Shown: positions 8,411-17,517 of the stretch, in pieces
How the letters are laid out: the number at the start of each line of letters is the position of its first letter
Position numbering within the stretch: position 1 is the first letter of the stretch
Assembly (NCBI GenBank): GCA_039798265.1
Contig: JBDKGH010000099.1
Location: forward strand, 1 to 48,971
DNA length: 48,971 nt
Origin: JBDKGH01 sp039798265
GTDB taxonomy: Bacteria; Bacteroidota; Bacteroidia; Flavobacteriales_D; Sanyastnellaceae
Reading direction: 5' to 3'
Program-made: the position numbers and the translations under genes
Notes under the pieces: model-generated
The model's database searches: none
What the model was told of the DNA's origin: nothing
The model's input: the letters and a program-made list of their open reading frames with translations, nothing else

Positions 8411-9430
8411 TCAAACCCAAACTTGAGTGCCTTCTGAACAGTTGGCACAGATATCAATTTCTTTGCGCGATTTGAAAAGGGATGCTCTGAATTGTCGATA
8501 GGAAGCGCTATTCCAGATGGCCGCAAAGCTCGTGCTTTGTAAATCGCCCATGGTGTGTTGGGCGTCTTTGTCAAAACAACAAGGAACTATTTTTCCATCC
8601 CACGTAGCCACGCAGCTCGTCCACATGCGCCAACAATGATTGTCCATCTTGTTTTTTAACACGTATGTGCCATCTGGTTTTTGATGGTAACGACTGTATT
8701 GGCTGCCTTCTGGAATAAGCGGGTTACCATTTTTGTAATCATATACTTGAGCGCTTTTAAAGCGAACTTCATCTACGCCAATTTCTTGAGCAAGATGTTG
8801 CACGTCTTTCATTTGATGCTCGTTGGGTTTAACAACCAAAAACTGAAAAATGAGGTGTGGCGTTGTTGAACCTAGTTTTTTCTTCCATTCCACCAGTTTT
8901 TTGGAACCTTCAATTACTTTACTCAATTCACCGTGTACACGATATTGTTCGTAAACCTCTTGCGTTGTTCCATCGATAGAGATGATGAGGCGATCTAGTC
9001 CTGATTGGATAATCTTTTCGGCTGTGCTATCGGTGATAAAGTGCGCGTTAGTGGAAGTAGCCGTATATACGCCGGCATCACTGGCTTGTTTTACCATTTC
9101 TAACAAACGAGGATGGATGAAGGGTTCGCCCTGAAAATAAAAATTGATATACGTGAGGTAGGGCGATAGCTCTTCCATCCACTTAGAAAAATCGGCGGGT
9201 TTTAAGTTTCCTGTGGGTCGGGTAAACTGCTTGAGGCCCGAAGGACACTCGGGGCAGCCCAAGTTGCACGCCGTAGTAGGCTCAAAACTCATACTAACGG
9301 GCATTCCCGGGTGATAGGTGCGCTTGGTAAGCCTCGACCAATGGAAGGATCCATAGACTTTCGCACCATTCCATACTTTCCGTAGGGTTAGCTTACGAAT
9401 GAACTGAATATGGTCTTTCCATTTACTCAT
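8411..9430 (-). CDS. Radical SAM protein with SPASM domain
   Basis: The protein has 339 residues. After a basic N-terminus it carries CNLGCPEC, the CxxxCxxC cluster (Cys55, 59, 62) that binds the SAM-cleaving [4Fe-4S]. A radical SAM barrel follows (INFYFQGEPFIHP, TNAHFITD, IISIDGTTQEVYEQYR). The C-terminal third has a SPASM-like set of cysteines (CWRMWTSC, then IVPCCFD and CANC), expected to bind auxiliary clusters. SPASM enzymes modify peptides or proteins or act in cofactor synthesis, but no small precursor peptide is evident nearby. TACCTTCG on the minus strand (9437-9444) sits 6 bases before the ATG and may be its promoter. The substrate is unknown. Confidence 0.9.
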   Translation of the reverse strand: MSKWKDHIQFIRKLTLRKVWNGAKVYGSFHWSRLTKRTYHPGMPVSMSFEPTTACNLGCPECPSGLKQFTRPTGNLKPADFSKWMEELSPYLTYINFYFQGEPFIHPRLLEMVKQASDAGVYTATSTNAHFITDSTAEKIIQSGLDRLIISIDGTTQEVYEQYRVHGELSKVIEGSKKLVEWKKKLGSTTPHLIFQFLVVKPNEHQMKDVQHLAQEIGVDEVRFKSAQVYDYKNGNPLIPEGSQYSRYHQKPDGTYVLKNKMDNHCWRMWTSCVATWDGKIVPCCFDKDAQHTMGDLQSTSFAAIWNSASYRQFRASLFKSRKEIDICANCSEGTQVWV

Positions 9431-9480
9431 TTGTTGCGAAGGTAAGCAGCAGTTTCCTTTTCCCTTATTACTTTGGCGAC

Positions 9481-11901
9481 ATGAAAAACGTAAGCCTATT
9501 TCTCTTTTTCCTTTTGGGCCATTGGAGTGTGTGTGCTCAAGTGTTTAGTGGACGGGTTTTGGATGAAAAAACAAAGGAGCCGTTGGCATTCGTAGCCATA
9601 GGAGAAGTGGGTTCTACCAGGGGTGGATATTCGGATATTGACGGAAAGTTCGCCATTGAAGTGTCTGGCAATGGTGCTCAATTGCGGATGGCTTTAGTGG
9701 GCTATGATGAAAAAACGGTCGTGTTTGCTGGTCAGGATCCGCAGGATTATTTTTTGAAATCGAATAGTTATAATCTTTCGGAAGTGGTCATTCGTCCGGG
9801 TGAAAATCCTGCCGAACGCATTATGAAAAAAGTGATAGCCGAACGTGATGCCAACAACCCAGAGGGCGATCGCTCCTTCAATTATAAGAGCTACAATAAA
9901 TTTGTATTCACTACGGATATAGACAGTACCAAGCTTGCTGCAAAAGCTCAGCAGGACACCTCCATGCGCGAGATGGCGAAGTTTTTTGCAGAATCGCATT
10001 TGATGCTGATGGAGAGTGTGACCGAACGAAAATACTCTCCTCCAGGAAGAACGGTAGAGAATATTTTGGCGAATAAAATATCAGGATTGACGAGCCCAGA
10101 TTTTGCGATGCTCGCCACGGAATTGCAGTCTTTTTCTTTTTATACCGAAACCTTCAAAGTAAATGACATCAACTACCTGAGCCCACTGGCTTCAAGCGCG
10201 GTGCGGAAGTATTTGTTTATTCTGGAGGACACCACTTTTGTGGGCTTGGATACGGTGTACACCATTTCGTTTCGCCCTAGAAGACATTTCAATTTTGAAG
10301 CATTAAAAGGTCAATTGTTCATTAGCACCAATGGATATGCTTTGCAGCAGGTGATTGCGGAGCCTAATGAGCAAGAGGAAGGCATCAATATTCGTATTCA
10401 GCAGAACTACAACCGTATTTCTAATAAATGGTTTCCATACCAACTCAATGTGGACATGACCTTGCCAGGCGCATCAGTGAATGGTGTTCCAATGAAGGGT
10501 GAAGGGCGGTCGTATGTTTCAGATGTGAACTTCGATTTGGATTTTAGTAAAAGAGATTTTGGTCCTATCGTATTGATGATGGAAAAAGATGCGAAGGTCA
10601 AAACAGACGCTGAGTGGGATAGTTTGCGATTTGTTCCATTAAATGAAAAAGAAAAGAATACCTATCGATTTATTGATAGCCTAGGCAAAGAGGCGAACCT
10701 CGATAAAAAAGTGAAAATGCTCGAAATGGCGCTGACGGGAAAAATTCCTATCGGTAAAATTTCACTCGACTTGGGACGCATTCTTTCCGCTAATGCTTAC
10801 GAAGGTTTTCGTTTAGGAATAGGAGCACATACCAACGATTTTTTATCTCCCTATTGGTCGGTAGGAGGTTATTATGGTTATGGATTTAAAGATAAAGCTG
10901 GGAAGTATGGAGCGGATTTTCAAGTAAATCTTTACCGGAAAAGAAACGCATGGTTGAAGGTGTTATATGAAAATGATGTGCGTGAAATGACCGCAGGTCA
11001 ACTCGAACGACCATTCGGTGGACTACTGGCGCAAGGATATTATCCTGTTTTTGTGAGTCGAATGGATCGGTATGAAAAAACAGAATTACTCCTTCATGGC
11101 CGTCTGATAGGCAATGTAACAGGTCAAGCCTTTCTTAATCGTCAGTTTATACAGGCCTTTAGCGATTACGGTTTTACCTATTTAACTGCTGATAATGTTA
11201 GCTTGGTAAAAACAGAATACGCCACCACAGAAGCGGGTTTTTGGATGCGCTGGGCACCAGGCGAACGTTTGGCGCGCATGGGCAACCGCGAAATTCGTTT
11301 GGGTGGAAGATGGCCTGTGCTTTATCTAAAATATACACAAGGATTGAAGGATGTGCTTGAGGGGGAGTTTGCCTATCGACGAGTGGATGCCATGATCGAA
11401 AAAACATTCAAGATCACCAATGTGGGTGAATTAAGTATTCGCTCCTATGCCGGATTTACAGAAGACGATTTACCACTTTCTTTTTTATACAACGCCCGAG
11501 GAACCAACAGTATCAATTACGCCGAACAAAAGTTCGTAGGTATCGCGGCGCCGTTTACCTTCGAAACAATGCGCACCAATGAGTTTGCTCATTCTGAATT
11601 TGTAGCGGTGCATGTGCGACATCAATTTAAAGAGTTGCTCTTGAAAACCGAAAAGTTTAGACCGTATATTTCTATCGTTCACAACATGCTGTGGGGGCGT
11701 TTGAATAATGCTTCGCAGCATTCGATCGCCACCAAATCAGCCAATAAAGGGTTCTTTGAAAGTGGCTTAGTGCTCGATAATTTGATGAAATCGGGCTTCA
11801 CCGGTTTAGGCCTTGGCTTTTTCTACCGATATGGGCCAGAGCAATTGCCCGTGGCCAGAGATAACTTTGCGGCCAAAGTGAGTATGTATATCCGATTCTA
11901 A
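9481..11901 (+). CDS. DUF5686 / carboxypeptidase-regulatory-like outer membrane protein
   Basis: The product has 806 residues: a signal peptide, then a CarboxypepD_reg-like beta-sandwich (about 20-100, FSGRVLDEKTKEPLAFV to MALVGYDEKTV). The long DUF5686 region follows, and its second half has the alternating aromatic strands of a beta-barrel. It ends in Phe (SMYIRF), the usual outer-membrane barrel signature. DUF5686 proteins are common in Bacteroidota and their role is poorly defined; the architecture echoes TonB-dependent receptors without the plug. A box-like TTACTTTG (9468-9475) lies 5 bases before the ATG. Its stop overlaps the convergent GH3 gene by 4 bases. Confidence 0.88.
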   Translation: MKNVSLFLFFLLGHWSVCAQVFSGRVLDEKTKEPLAFVAIGEVGSTRGGYSDIDGKFAIEVSGNGAQLRMALVGYDEKTVVFAGQDPQDYFLKSNSYNLSEVVIRPGENPAERIMKKVIAERDANNPEGDRSFNYKSYNKFVFTTDIDSTKLAAKAQQDTSMREMAKFFAESHLMLMESVTERKYSPPGRTVENILANKISGLTSPDFAMLATELQSFSFYTETFKVNDINYLSPLASSAVRKYLFILEDTTFVGLDTVYTISFRPRRHFNFEALKGQLFISTNGYALQQVIAEPNEQEEGINIRIQQNYNRISNKWFPYQLNVDMTLPGASVNGVPMKGEGRSYVSDVNFDLDFSKRDFGPIVLMMEKDAKVKTDAEWDSLRFVPLNEKEKNTYRFIDSLGKEANLDKKVKMLEMALTGKIPIGKISLDLGRILSANAYEGFRLGIGAHTNDFLSPYWSVGGYYGYGFKDKAGKYGADFQVNLYRKRNAWLKVLYENDVREMTAGQLERPFGGLLAQGYYPVFVSRMDRYEKTELLLHGRLIGNVTGQAFLNRQFIQAFSDYGFTYLTADNVSLVKTEYATTEAGFWMRWAPGERLARMGNREIRLGGRWPVLYLKYTQGLKDVLEGEFAYRRVDAMIEKTFKITNVGELSIRSYAGFTEDDLPLSFLYNARGTNSINYAEQKFVGIAAPFTFETMRTNEFAHSEFVAVHVRHQFKELLLKTEKFRPYISIVHNMLWGRLNNASQHSIATKSANKGFFESGLVLDNLMKSGFTGLGLGFFYRYGPEQLPVARDNFAAKVSMYIRF

Positions 11902-14039
11902 TCTTCTTGCGTAAAGGTGATCACTCTTTTTTCGGCGCTGCTGTCAGTGGGGCCGTTAAAGGAGAAGATGATTTCGTATGTTCCCTCTAAGGCATGCTTG
12001 TCTCCATTGGCATCATAGGTAAACCATAAGCTGGAGTCAGCGATGATGGGAAAAGTAGCAGTGCTATTGGCTTTGATGGGTATGGTACAGAAAGAGACTA
12101 AACGGTAATGGGCTTCGTCTTTTTGAGGTGACAACGGACGCAGATAGACTTGCAGTATTTCTTTTCCTTCCCAATCACTTTTGTTCTGAATGGTTACATT
12201 GTATTTCCCATGGTCAAGCGGATAGTTTTGAATAGCAGTAATGTGGCAATCGAGATAAGTTTTTCCATAACCGAATGAATATTCGGGTGCTTTTTCACAG
12301 AAAGCATAAGTCCTGTTTTTCATGTTATAATCATCGAAGGCAGGAAGGTCTTTTTCTGAAACGGGAAATGAAAACGGCAACTTTCCACAGGGTGATTTTT
12401 TACCGAAAAGAATATTGCCAATGGCTTGCCCACCCGCTTCTCCAGGATAACCGCACCAGATCAACGCATCGCAATTGGCCTTGATGGTAGAGGTAATCAA
12501 AGGACTGCCGCTGAAGAGAAGTACCACGATTTTTCCTTTGAAGGTTTTGCGGAGGTTTTGGAGAAAAAAGAGTTGGTTTTCGGGTAAAAGAAGACTGCTC
12601 AAATCGCCATGTGCGGCACTGTACTTTGCATCGCCATCTTCGCCTTGCATGAGGGTATTCATGCCCAAAGTGAGAATGATCGTTTCTACATCATTGAAGG
12701 TAGGTATGCTCGGTAATGGCTCAGTGGCAGAAGGATATAGGTTAAAGCCCGGTTCATATTGAAGGTGAATATTCACCGGTGCTGCACCAGTTATACCTTC
12801 TAAAATGGTGGAGAGGTGGCTGCTCCAACCGTGGTAATTACCGAGTAACACACGCGGTTCAAAGGCCAACGGACCCACGATAGCAATGGATTTTGTTTGA
12901 AGGGAAAGTGGAAGAGTTGATTTGTTTTCGAGTAAAACAAGACTGTTTTCTGCTGCACGAAGGGCAAGGTTTTGATGTTGAGCAGAAGCCACGTCTTTCT
13001 CGCCAAGCTGATCTAATGGATGACTACCTATCGAATCGAGAACGCCTAATTCAAACTTGAGTTGAAGCAAAGGAAATAACGCAGAGTCGATCATTGATTT
13101 TTGAATAAGCCCTTTTTCCAAAGCCGCATGGAGCGATTGAAACTCGCTACCGCAGTCGAGGTTTACACCGTTTTTTAAGGCCAGCGCAGCGGCTTGATCC
13201 ATGGATGTATACAGGTGATGAAAATGAACCATGTCCCAAATGGCACCGCAATCGGTCACCACATAGCCATCAAATCCCCATTCTTCACGCAGAAGACGAT
13301 TCAACAGACTATCGCTACCACAACATGGCGCGTTATTCAATCGATTGTAAGCGCACATTATTCCACGCACATGACCTTCTGTAACCAATGACCGGAAAGC
13401 GGGTGTGTAGGTTTCGGCAAAATCTTTTTTAGACGGAAAGGCATTAAACGAATGTCGTTGACCTTCAGGTCCGCTGTGCACGGCGAAGTGTTTGGCGCAT
13501 GCGGCCACTCTTGGATGAGCAGGGTCTTTCCCTTGTAAACCTTGTACAAAAGCAACGCCTATGCGCGAAGTGAGCCACGGATCTTCGCCATAGGTTTCTT
13601 GTCCACGACCCCAGCGCGGATCGCGAAAAATATTGATGTTAGGCGACCAAAAGGTAAGCCCAGCGTAATTGCCCGTGCTCAGCTTATGTTGTCGAGCAAT
13701 GTTATATTTTGCTCGGGCTTCGGTAGAAATAACTTGACCAATTTCATACACCAGTGAGGTATCGAATGTAGCTGCGAGATTGATGGCTTGTGGAAAAACA
13801 GTGGCTTTGCCATTTCGAGCTACACCGTGCAATGCTTCATTCCACCAATTATAGCCCGGTAACCCAAGCCGAGGAATGGCGGGGTTTTCATGCATCAACC
13901 ACGATATCTTTTCTGATGTAGTGAGTTCTTTTAAGAGCAATGCACTGCGCTGGTCGGCAGGCAAATGTTGATCTTTCCATGATTGGCCCAAGACGGGCTG
14001 AATAAGGGCAATGAAGAGCAGTGTGAAAACCTTTTTCAT
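11898..14039 (-). CDS. Glycoside hydrolase family 3 (beta-glucosidase / beta-xylosidase type)
   Basis: This secreted 713-residue enzyme begins with a signal peptide cleaved near Gly18-Gln19. The GH3 N-terminal barrel shows GYNWWNEALHGVAR (about 62-75), SPNINIFRDPRWGRGQETYGED (split here as SPNINIFRDPRW and GRGQETYGEDP) and KHFAVHSG. The catalytic nucleophile Asp263 lies in YVVTDCGA. The C-terminal alpha/beta sandwich and a fibronectin-like domain follow. The WNEALHGV pattern is closest to beta-xylosidase-like GH3 enzymes, but specificity among xylosides, glucosides and related sugars cannot be settled by eye. No SusCD pair or other carbohydrate genes are adjacent, so it is not in a typical polysaccharide utilisation locus. 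Confidence 0.93.
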   Translation of the reverse strand: MKKVFTLLFIALIQPVLGQSWKDQHLPADQRSALLLKELTTSEKISWLMHENPAIPRLGLPGYNWWNEALHGVARNGKATVFPQAINLAATFDTSLVYEIGQVISTEARAKYNIARQHKLSTGNYAGLTFWSPNINIFRDPRWGRGQETYGEDPWLTSRIGVAFVQGLQGKDPAHPRVAACAKHFAVHSGPEGQRHSFNAFPSKKDFAETYTPAFRSLVTEGHVRGIMCAYNRLNNAPCCGSDSLLNRLLREEWGFDGYVVTDCGAIWDMVHFHHLYTSMDQAAALALKNGVNLDCGSEFQSLHAALEKGLIQKSMIDSALFPLLQLKFELGVLDSIGSHPLDQLGEKDVASAQHQNLALRAAENSLVLLENKSTLPLSLQTKSIAIVGPLAFEPRVLLGNYHGWSSHLSTILEGITGAAPVNIHLQYEPGFNLYPSATEPLPSIPTFNDVETIILTLGMNTLMQGEDGDAKYSAAHGDLSSLLLPENQLFFLQNLRKTFKGKIVVLLFSGSPLITSTIKANCDALIWCGYPGEAGGQAIGNILFGKKSPCGKLPFSFPVSEKDLPAFDDYNMKNRTYAFCEKAPEYSFGYGKTYLDCHITAIQNYPLDHGKYNVTIQNKSDWEGKEILQVYLRPLSPQKDEAHYRLVSFCTIPIKANSTATFPIIADSSLWFTYDANGDKHALEGTYEIIFSFNGPTDSSAEKRVITFTQED

Positions 14040-14105
14040 GTGAGCAAATTACGCGAAGGAATGGGTAAGAAGAAGAATCATCCTTCTTTTCTCTCTTATT
14101 CCTCC

Positions 14106-14113
14106 TAATTTTG
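14106..14113 (+). promoter_or_regulatory. TAnnTTTG promoter box for the DUF3109 gene
   Basis: TAATTTTG matches the Bacteroidota -7 consensus exactly and ends 4 bases before the ATG at 14118. This predicts a transcript with almost no leader. A T-rich stretch (14087-14090) is the only candidate for the -33 element. Confidence 0.6.
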
Positions 14114-14117
14114 CCGC

Positions 14118-14702
14118 ATGATCATAGTCGGCCAAACATTAGTAAGCGAAGAATTATTTGAAAATCACTTTGTATGCGATTTGAATGCCTGCAAAGGTGC
14201 CTGTTGCATTGAGGGAGAAAGCGGTGCGCCGCTCGATGCCGAAGAGTTGGATCGTTTGGAGGAAGTGATCGATGAGGTGAAACCTTACATGAGAGCTGAA
14301 GGGTTGAAGGCCATTGAAGAAAAAGGGCTTTATGAAATGGATGTAGAGGGCGATTTAGTGACCCCTTTGGTTTCTACCCATGGCGCCTGTGCTTATGTCT
14401 TTTTTGATGAAGCGGGTATTGCGAAGTGCGCTATTGAAAAGGCTTTTTTAGAAGGAAAAACATCTTGGAAAAAACCCATCAGCTGCCATTTGTATCCCAT
14501 CAGATTGGCCGATTTATCAGAGTATATCGCCTTGAATTATCACCATTGGCCTATCTGCGCGCCTGCCTGTGAGTGTGGGTCGAAACTACAGGTACCCGTG
14601 TATCGATTTTTGAAGGAGCCTTTGGAAAGAAAGTTTGGCGCTGAGTGGTTCGCTGAATTGGAAGAAATTTATCAAGCTTGGAAGGCTGAAAATCAGGGCT
14701 AA
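14118..14702 (+). CDS. DUF3109 family cysteine-rich protein
   Basis: The 194-residue protein carries the DUF3109 N-terminus: FVCDLNACKGACCIEG, with four cysteines in about 14 residues. It also has more Cys-containing segments (THGACAYVFF, KCAIEKAF, SCHLYPIR and ICAPACECG). This spacing suggests a metal or iron-sulfur site similar to YkgJ-type putative zinc/iron chelating proteins, although no function has been established to my knowledge. There is no signal peptide, so it is probably cytoplasmic. It is transcribed divergently from the GH3 gene across a 78-base gap. The start is supported by the promoter box 4 bases upstream. Confidence 0.9.
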   Translation: MIIVGQTLVSEELFENHFVCDLNACKGACCIEGESGAPLDAEELDRLEEVIDEVKPYMRAEGLKAIEEKGLYEMDVEGDLVTPLVSTHGACAYVFFDEAGIAKCAIEKAFLEGKTSWKKPISCHLYPIRLADLSEYIALNYHHWPICAPACECGSKLQVPVYRFLKEPLERKFGAEWFAELEEIYQAWKAENQG

Positions 14703-14741
14703 ACAATCAACGGTTCACTATTCATAAGTACCTGTTTTCTC

Positions 14742-14749
14742 TAGGTTTG
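14742..14749 (+). promoter_or_regulatory. TAnnTTTG promoter box for the four-gene surface operon
   Basis: TAGGTTTG is an exact match to the Bacteroidota -7 consensus, identical to the box at mce. It would start transcription near 14755, about 40 bases before the first ATG at 14794. A weak TTCA sits 17 bases upstream at 14721-14724. Confidence 0.55.
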
Positions 14750-14793
14750 TTTGAGCTTTCTTGAACCAATTTAGGGCATTGCATTGCCCAACC

Positions 14794-15882
14794 ATGAAAC
14801 TATCGTATTTTCTTGTTTTAATATGTTTCCTTTTCGCTGTTTCAAAAAGCGGAAAGGCCCAGTTTACGCCGGATGCGTTTAATTATCAGGCCGTCGCACG
14901 CAATGTGGGTGGGGTAGCGTTGGCCAACCAAAATCTGACCGTTCGAATGTCCGTCTGCTCTGATGTGGCAGGTAATGATGTACTTTTTGAAGAGATCCAT
15001 TCAACAGTTACCAATGATTTTGGCCTGTTTGCTCTCGAAATTGGTCACGGAATTTCAACGGGTACGGCTCCTTATTTTTCTTTGGAAGAACTGCCTTGGG
15101 GAAATGGTGCCACTTACCTCAAAGTGGAGATAGATGTTCCTGCCGCTGGCGGCTATGAACTGCTCGGGGTTTCTCCTTTGTTGATGGTGCCTTATGCGGC
15201 CTATGCGGCTTTAGCTCCGGAGGCGGATCCGACGAATGAACTGATCACCGATTTTTCTTTGACGGGCAGCACCTTGGCAATTACCGAAAACAACGGTACG
15301 CCTTTGGAAGTCGATCTTTCGGCCATTACGGGTGATCCAAGTCCTACGAACGAGTGGATTACAAGTGCACTTCTAACCAATAACCAATTGACCATTGATG
15401 AAAATGGTCACCAAACCACGATTGATTTATCTTCTTTGGTTGGTGGCTCAAGTGCTTGGCAGTGGAACAACAACAGCATCAGCACTTCCGCAGTTCAAGT
15501 AGGTGTGGGCACCACCAATCCGTCCAGCTCCATGCAAGTGAATGGTTCTATGGCCTACAGTGTTGGCCATTTTCAAGCAATCAATGATGCAGTGATCGAA
15601 ACCTTCGAGTTTGATGGTTTTATTCATATTGCCATTTGCGATGTGACGGATGGTAGTATGAATATTCTTCTTCCAGCGGCTTCTTCTTGCCCTGGTCGTG
15701 AATACCGTGTGCGCAAATTTTTTACCACCCCTACTACCAATAATGTGATCGGATTGGTGGCGCAATCAGGCGACGCCATCGAAGGCGGTCTTATTTGGAG
15801 CATGAATAAAACAACGGCAGAGTATGCCTCGCTCGTTTCGGATGGCGCCAATTGGTATGTGATTGATCATAGTTGGGAATGA
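14794..15882 (+). CDS. Secreted repeat-containing surface protein (tail-fibre/adhesin-like)
   Basis: The ATG at 14794 opens a signal peptide (MKLSYFLVLICFLFAVSKSGKAQ), giving 362 residues; an upstream TTG is unlikely. The N-terminal domain starts FNYQAVARNVGG, a motif that opens many Bacteroidota surface proteins. It ends in LLMVPYAAYA, followed by two tandem repeats of about 35 residues (consensus PTNExIT, then LxIxENG, then DLS). The C-terminus is a beta-rich domain without a recognisable T9SS sorting signal. The stop codon overlaps the next ATG (ATGA), so it is co-translated with the T9SS substrate. I infer surface exposure; the ligand is unknown. Confidence 0.82.
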   Translation: MKLSYFLVLICFLFAVSKSGKAQFTPDAFNYQAVARNVGGVALANQNLTVRMSVCSDVAGNDVLFEEIHSTVTNDFGLFALEIGHGISTGTAPYFSLEELPWGNGATYLKVEIDVPAAGGYELLGVSPLLMVPYAAYAALAPEADPTNELITDFSLTGSTLAITENNGTPLEVDLSAITGDPSPTNEWITSALLTNNQLTIDENGHQTTIDLSSLVGGSSAWQWNNNSISTSAVQVGVGTTNPSSSMQVNGSMAYSVGHFQAINDAVIETFEFDGFIHIAICDVTDGSMNILLPAASSCPGREYRVRKFFTTPTTNNVIGLVAQSGDAIEGGLIWSMNKTTAEYASLVSDGANWYVIDHSWE

Positions 15883-16616
15883 GACTGGCCCTTTACATAG
15901 CTGCTTTCCTTTCCTTATGGGCTGTTGAAAGTGTTTCTCAACTAACGCTCGAACGGGCCGTGATATCGCCTTTTGCCCTCAATGGCACCCTAAGCCTTGG
16001 CCAGTTTTATACCAACGGCGGTGAAGCGAGTATCACCACCTTATCAAGTCCCAACTACATCTTCACACAGGGTTTCGAACAACCTCTGCCGAATAGTCCG
16101 CTGAGCTTCGAGGTAAGTGTGGTGTATAATGAGTGTATTCAAGCTTTTGAATTAGCAGTTTCGGATATTCAAGGCTGCGCCAATAGTGCGGAGGTCTCCT
16201 TCACCTGGAACGGAAGTGCAGGCGACTCGATTTTTACAACTACGGCCGATTCGGTGTATCTCCAAGTGATGAGTGCTTTAGGGTGTTTCAACTCGTGGGT
16301 AGATTCGTATTCGATGGAAGAAGTTCCTCATATTTCCTGTGACTTGGGATTTTATAATATGATCACTCCAAATGGAGATGCCAGTAATGAAACATGGATA
16401 ATCGAAAATATTGAAGAGCCGTTTTATGAGGGCAATGAAGTGGCGATTTACAACCGCTACGGCCAGCTAGTGTGGCAGATAGAAAACTACAACAACCTGG
16501 ATCGGGTTTTTGAAGGAAAAGGCATGGATCATCAACTTCTGCCCGATGGAACCTACTTCTTCGAAGTGATTTATGCCTCAGGGCAAAAAACAGGATTTTT
16601 GGAGGTGCAGCGATGA
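15879..16616 (+). CDS. T9SS type B sorting domain protein
   Basis: The ATG at 15879 overlaps the preceding stop by 4 bases and opens a signal peptide, giving 245 residues. The C-terminal 90 residues form a gliding-motility-associated (CHU_C / T9SS type B) domain: MITPNGDASNETWIIENIE, then EVAIYNRYGQLVWQ, then LLPDGTYFFEVIY. Such domains direct export through the type IX system and usually depend on a cognate PorP/SprF protein, which is the next gene here. The N-terminal part is short and beta-rich with paired cysteines. It is small for a type B cargo and may be a surface anchor or complex subunit rather than an enzyme. Confidence 0.9.
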   Translation: MRLALYIAAFLSLWAVESVSQLTLERAVISPFALNGTLSLGQFYTNGGEASITTLSSPNYIFTQGFEQPLPNSPLSFEVSVVYNECIQAFELAVSDIQGCANSAEVSFTWNGSAGDSIFTTTADSVYLQVMSALGCFNSWVDSYSMEEVPHISCDLGFYNMITPNGDASNETWIIENIEEPFYEGNEVAIYNRYGQLVWQIENYNNLDRVFEGKGMDHQLLPDGTYFFEVIYASGQKTGFLEVQR

Positions 16617-17515
16617 GAAAACAAATACTCCTTTTCTTTCTCCTTGCACTTCCCTTTTGCGGTGCAGCTCAGCAAGATTGGCTGAATACACAATACATGT
16701 TCAATTTGTTTGATATCAACTCGGCGTATGCGGGTAATCATCGAACGCCAAGTATAGCGCTGCGTCATCGATCGCAGTGGCTAGGAATGGAAGGTGCGCC
16801 ATCCTCGCAATACCTGAGTTATCACATGCCTTTATGGAAAGAAAGGTTGGGAGTAGGAGCGAAGGTGCTGCGCGAAAGCATCGGATTGCGCGAACAGTTT
16901 ATGGTCAGAGGTAGCGGGGCCTACAAAGTGCGACTTGCCAAAGGTAGATTGGCGTTTTCAATTTCTACGGCAGTCATTTCTCAACGAGCGCGCATCGATA
17001 AAATAGTTGCTCGCGATGCTGTGGATGCTGTATGGGACAATGCCCAAATGCGAAGTACAAGTGTGTCCTTCGACGCGGCCGTTTTTTATCATACCAAAAG
17101 GTGGTTTGTGGGTTCTGAATGGATGCACTTAAACAGAGGACAAGCCCAGTGGAATGCGAACAGTCAATCACGTTTCTACATACATGGTAATCTTCTAGCA
17201 GGTTGGCACTTGCCCTTGAGTGAAAAACACCTTTTTACGATTACCGCTCTAGGCCGATATACAGAAGGTGTTCAGCTCTTAGGGGAAGGAAATGTCTCGT
17301 ACCTCTATGACAACAAAATACAGTTGGGAGCGGGCTATCGCCAAAGCAATGGTATGATCGCATTTGCTCAAGCTCAAGTGAATCCACATGTGCGCATAGG
17401 ATACAGCTTCGATCTTTCAACATCTCCTTTACCGAATGCTCATTCGGGAAGTCATGAGATCTTTTTGAACTTTACACCAGGTAAAACACAATTTCCTTCG
17501 ATCCGATATTTTTAA
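16613..17515 (+). CDS. PorP/SprF family type IX secretion system membrane protein
   Basis: The 300-residue protein starts with a signal peptide and continues QYMFNLFDINSAYAGNHRTPSIALRHRSQW, the hallmark opening of the PorP/SprF family (quoted in part: NSAYAGNHRTPS). The remainder alternates short strands, as expected for an outer-membrane barrel of this family (about 300 residues). PorP/SprF proteins act with the T9SS and are needed for display of type B substrates, typically the one encoded directly upstream. Its ATG overlaps the stop of that substrate gene, and the OmpA-like gene begins 3 bases after its own stop. Confidence 0.93.
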   Translation: MRKQILLFFLLALPFCGAAQQDWLNTQYMFNLFDINSAYAGNHRTPSIALRHRSQWLGMEGAPSSQYLSYHMPLWKERLGVGAKVLRESIGLREQFMVRGSGAYKVRLAKGRLAFSISTAVISQRARIDKIVARDAVDAVWDNAQMRSTSVSFDAAVFYHTKRWFVGSEWMHLNRGQAQWNANSQSRFYIHGNLLAGWHLPLSEKHLFTITALGRYTEGVQLLGEGNVSYLYDNKIQLGAGYRQSNGMIAFAQAQVNPHVRIGYSFDLSTSPLPNAHSGSHEIFLNFTPGKTQFPSIRYF

Positions 17516-17517
17516 AG

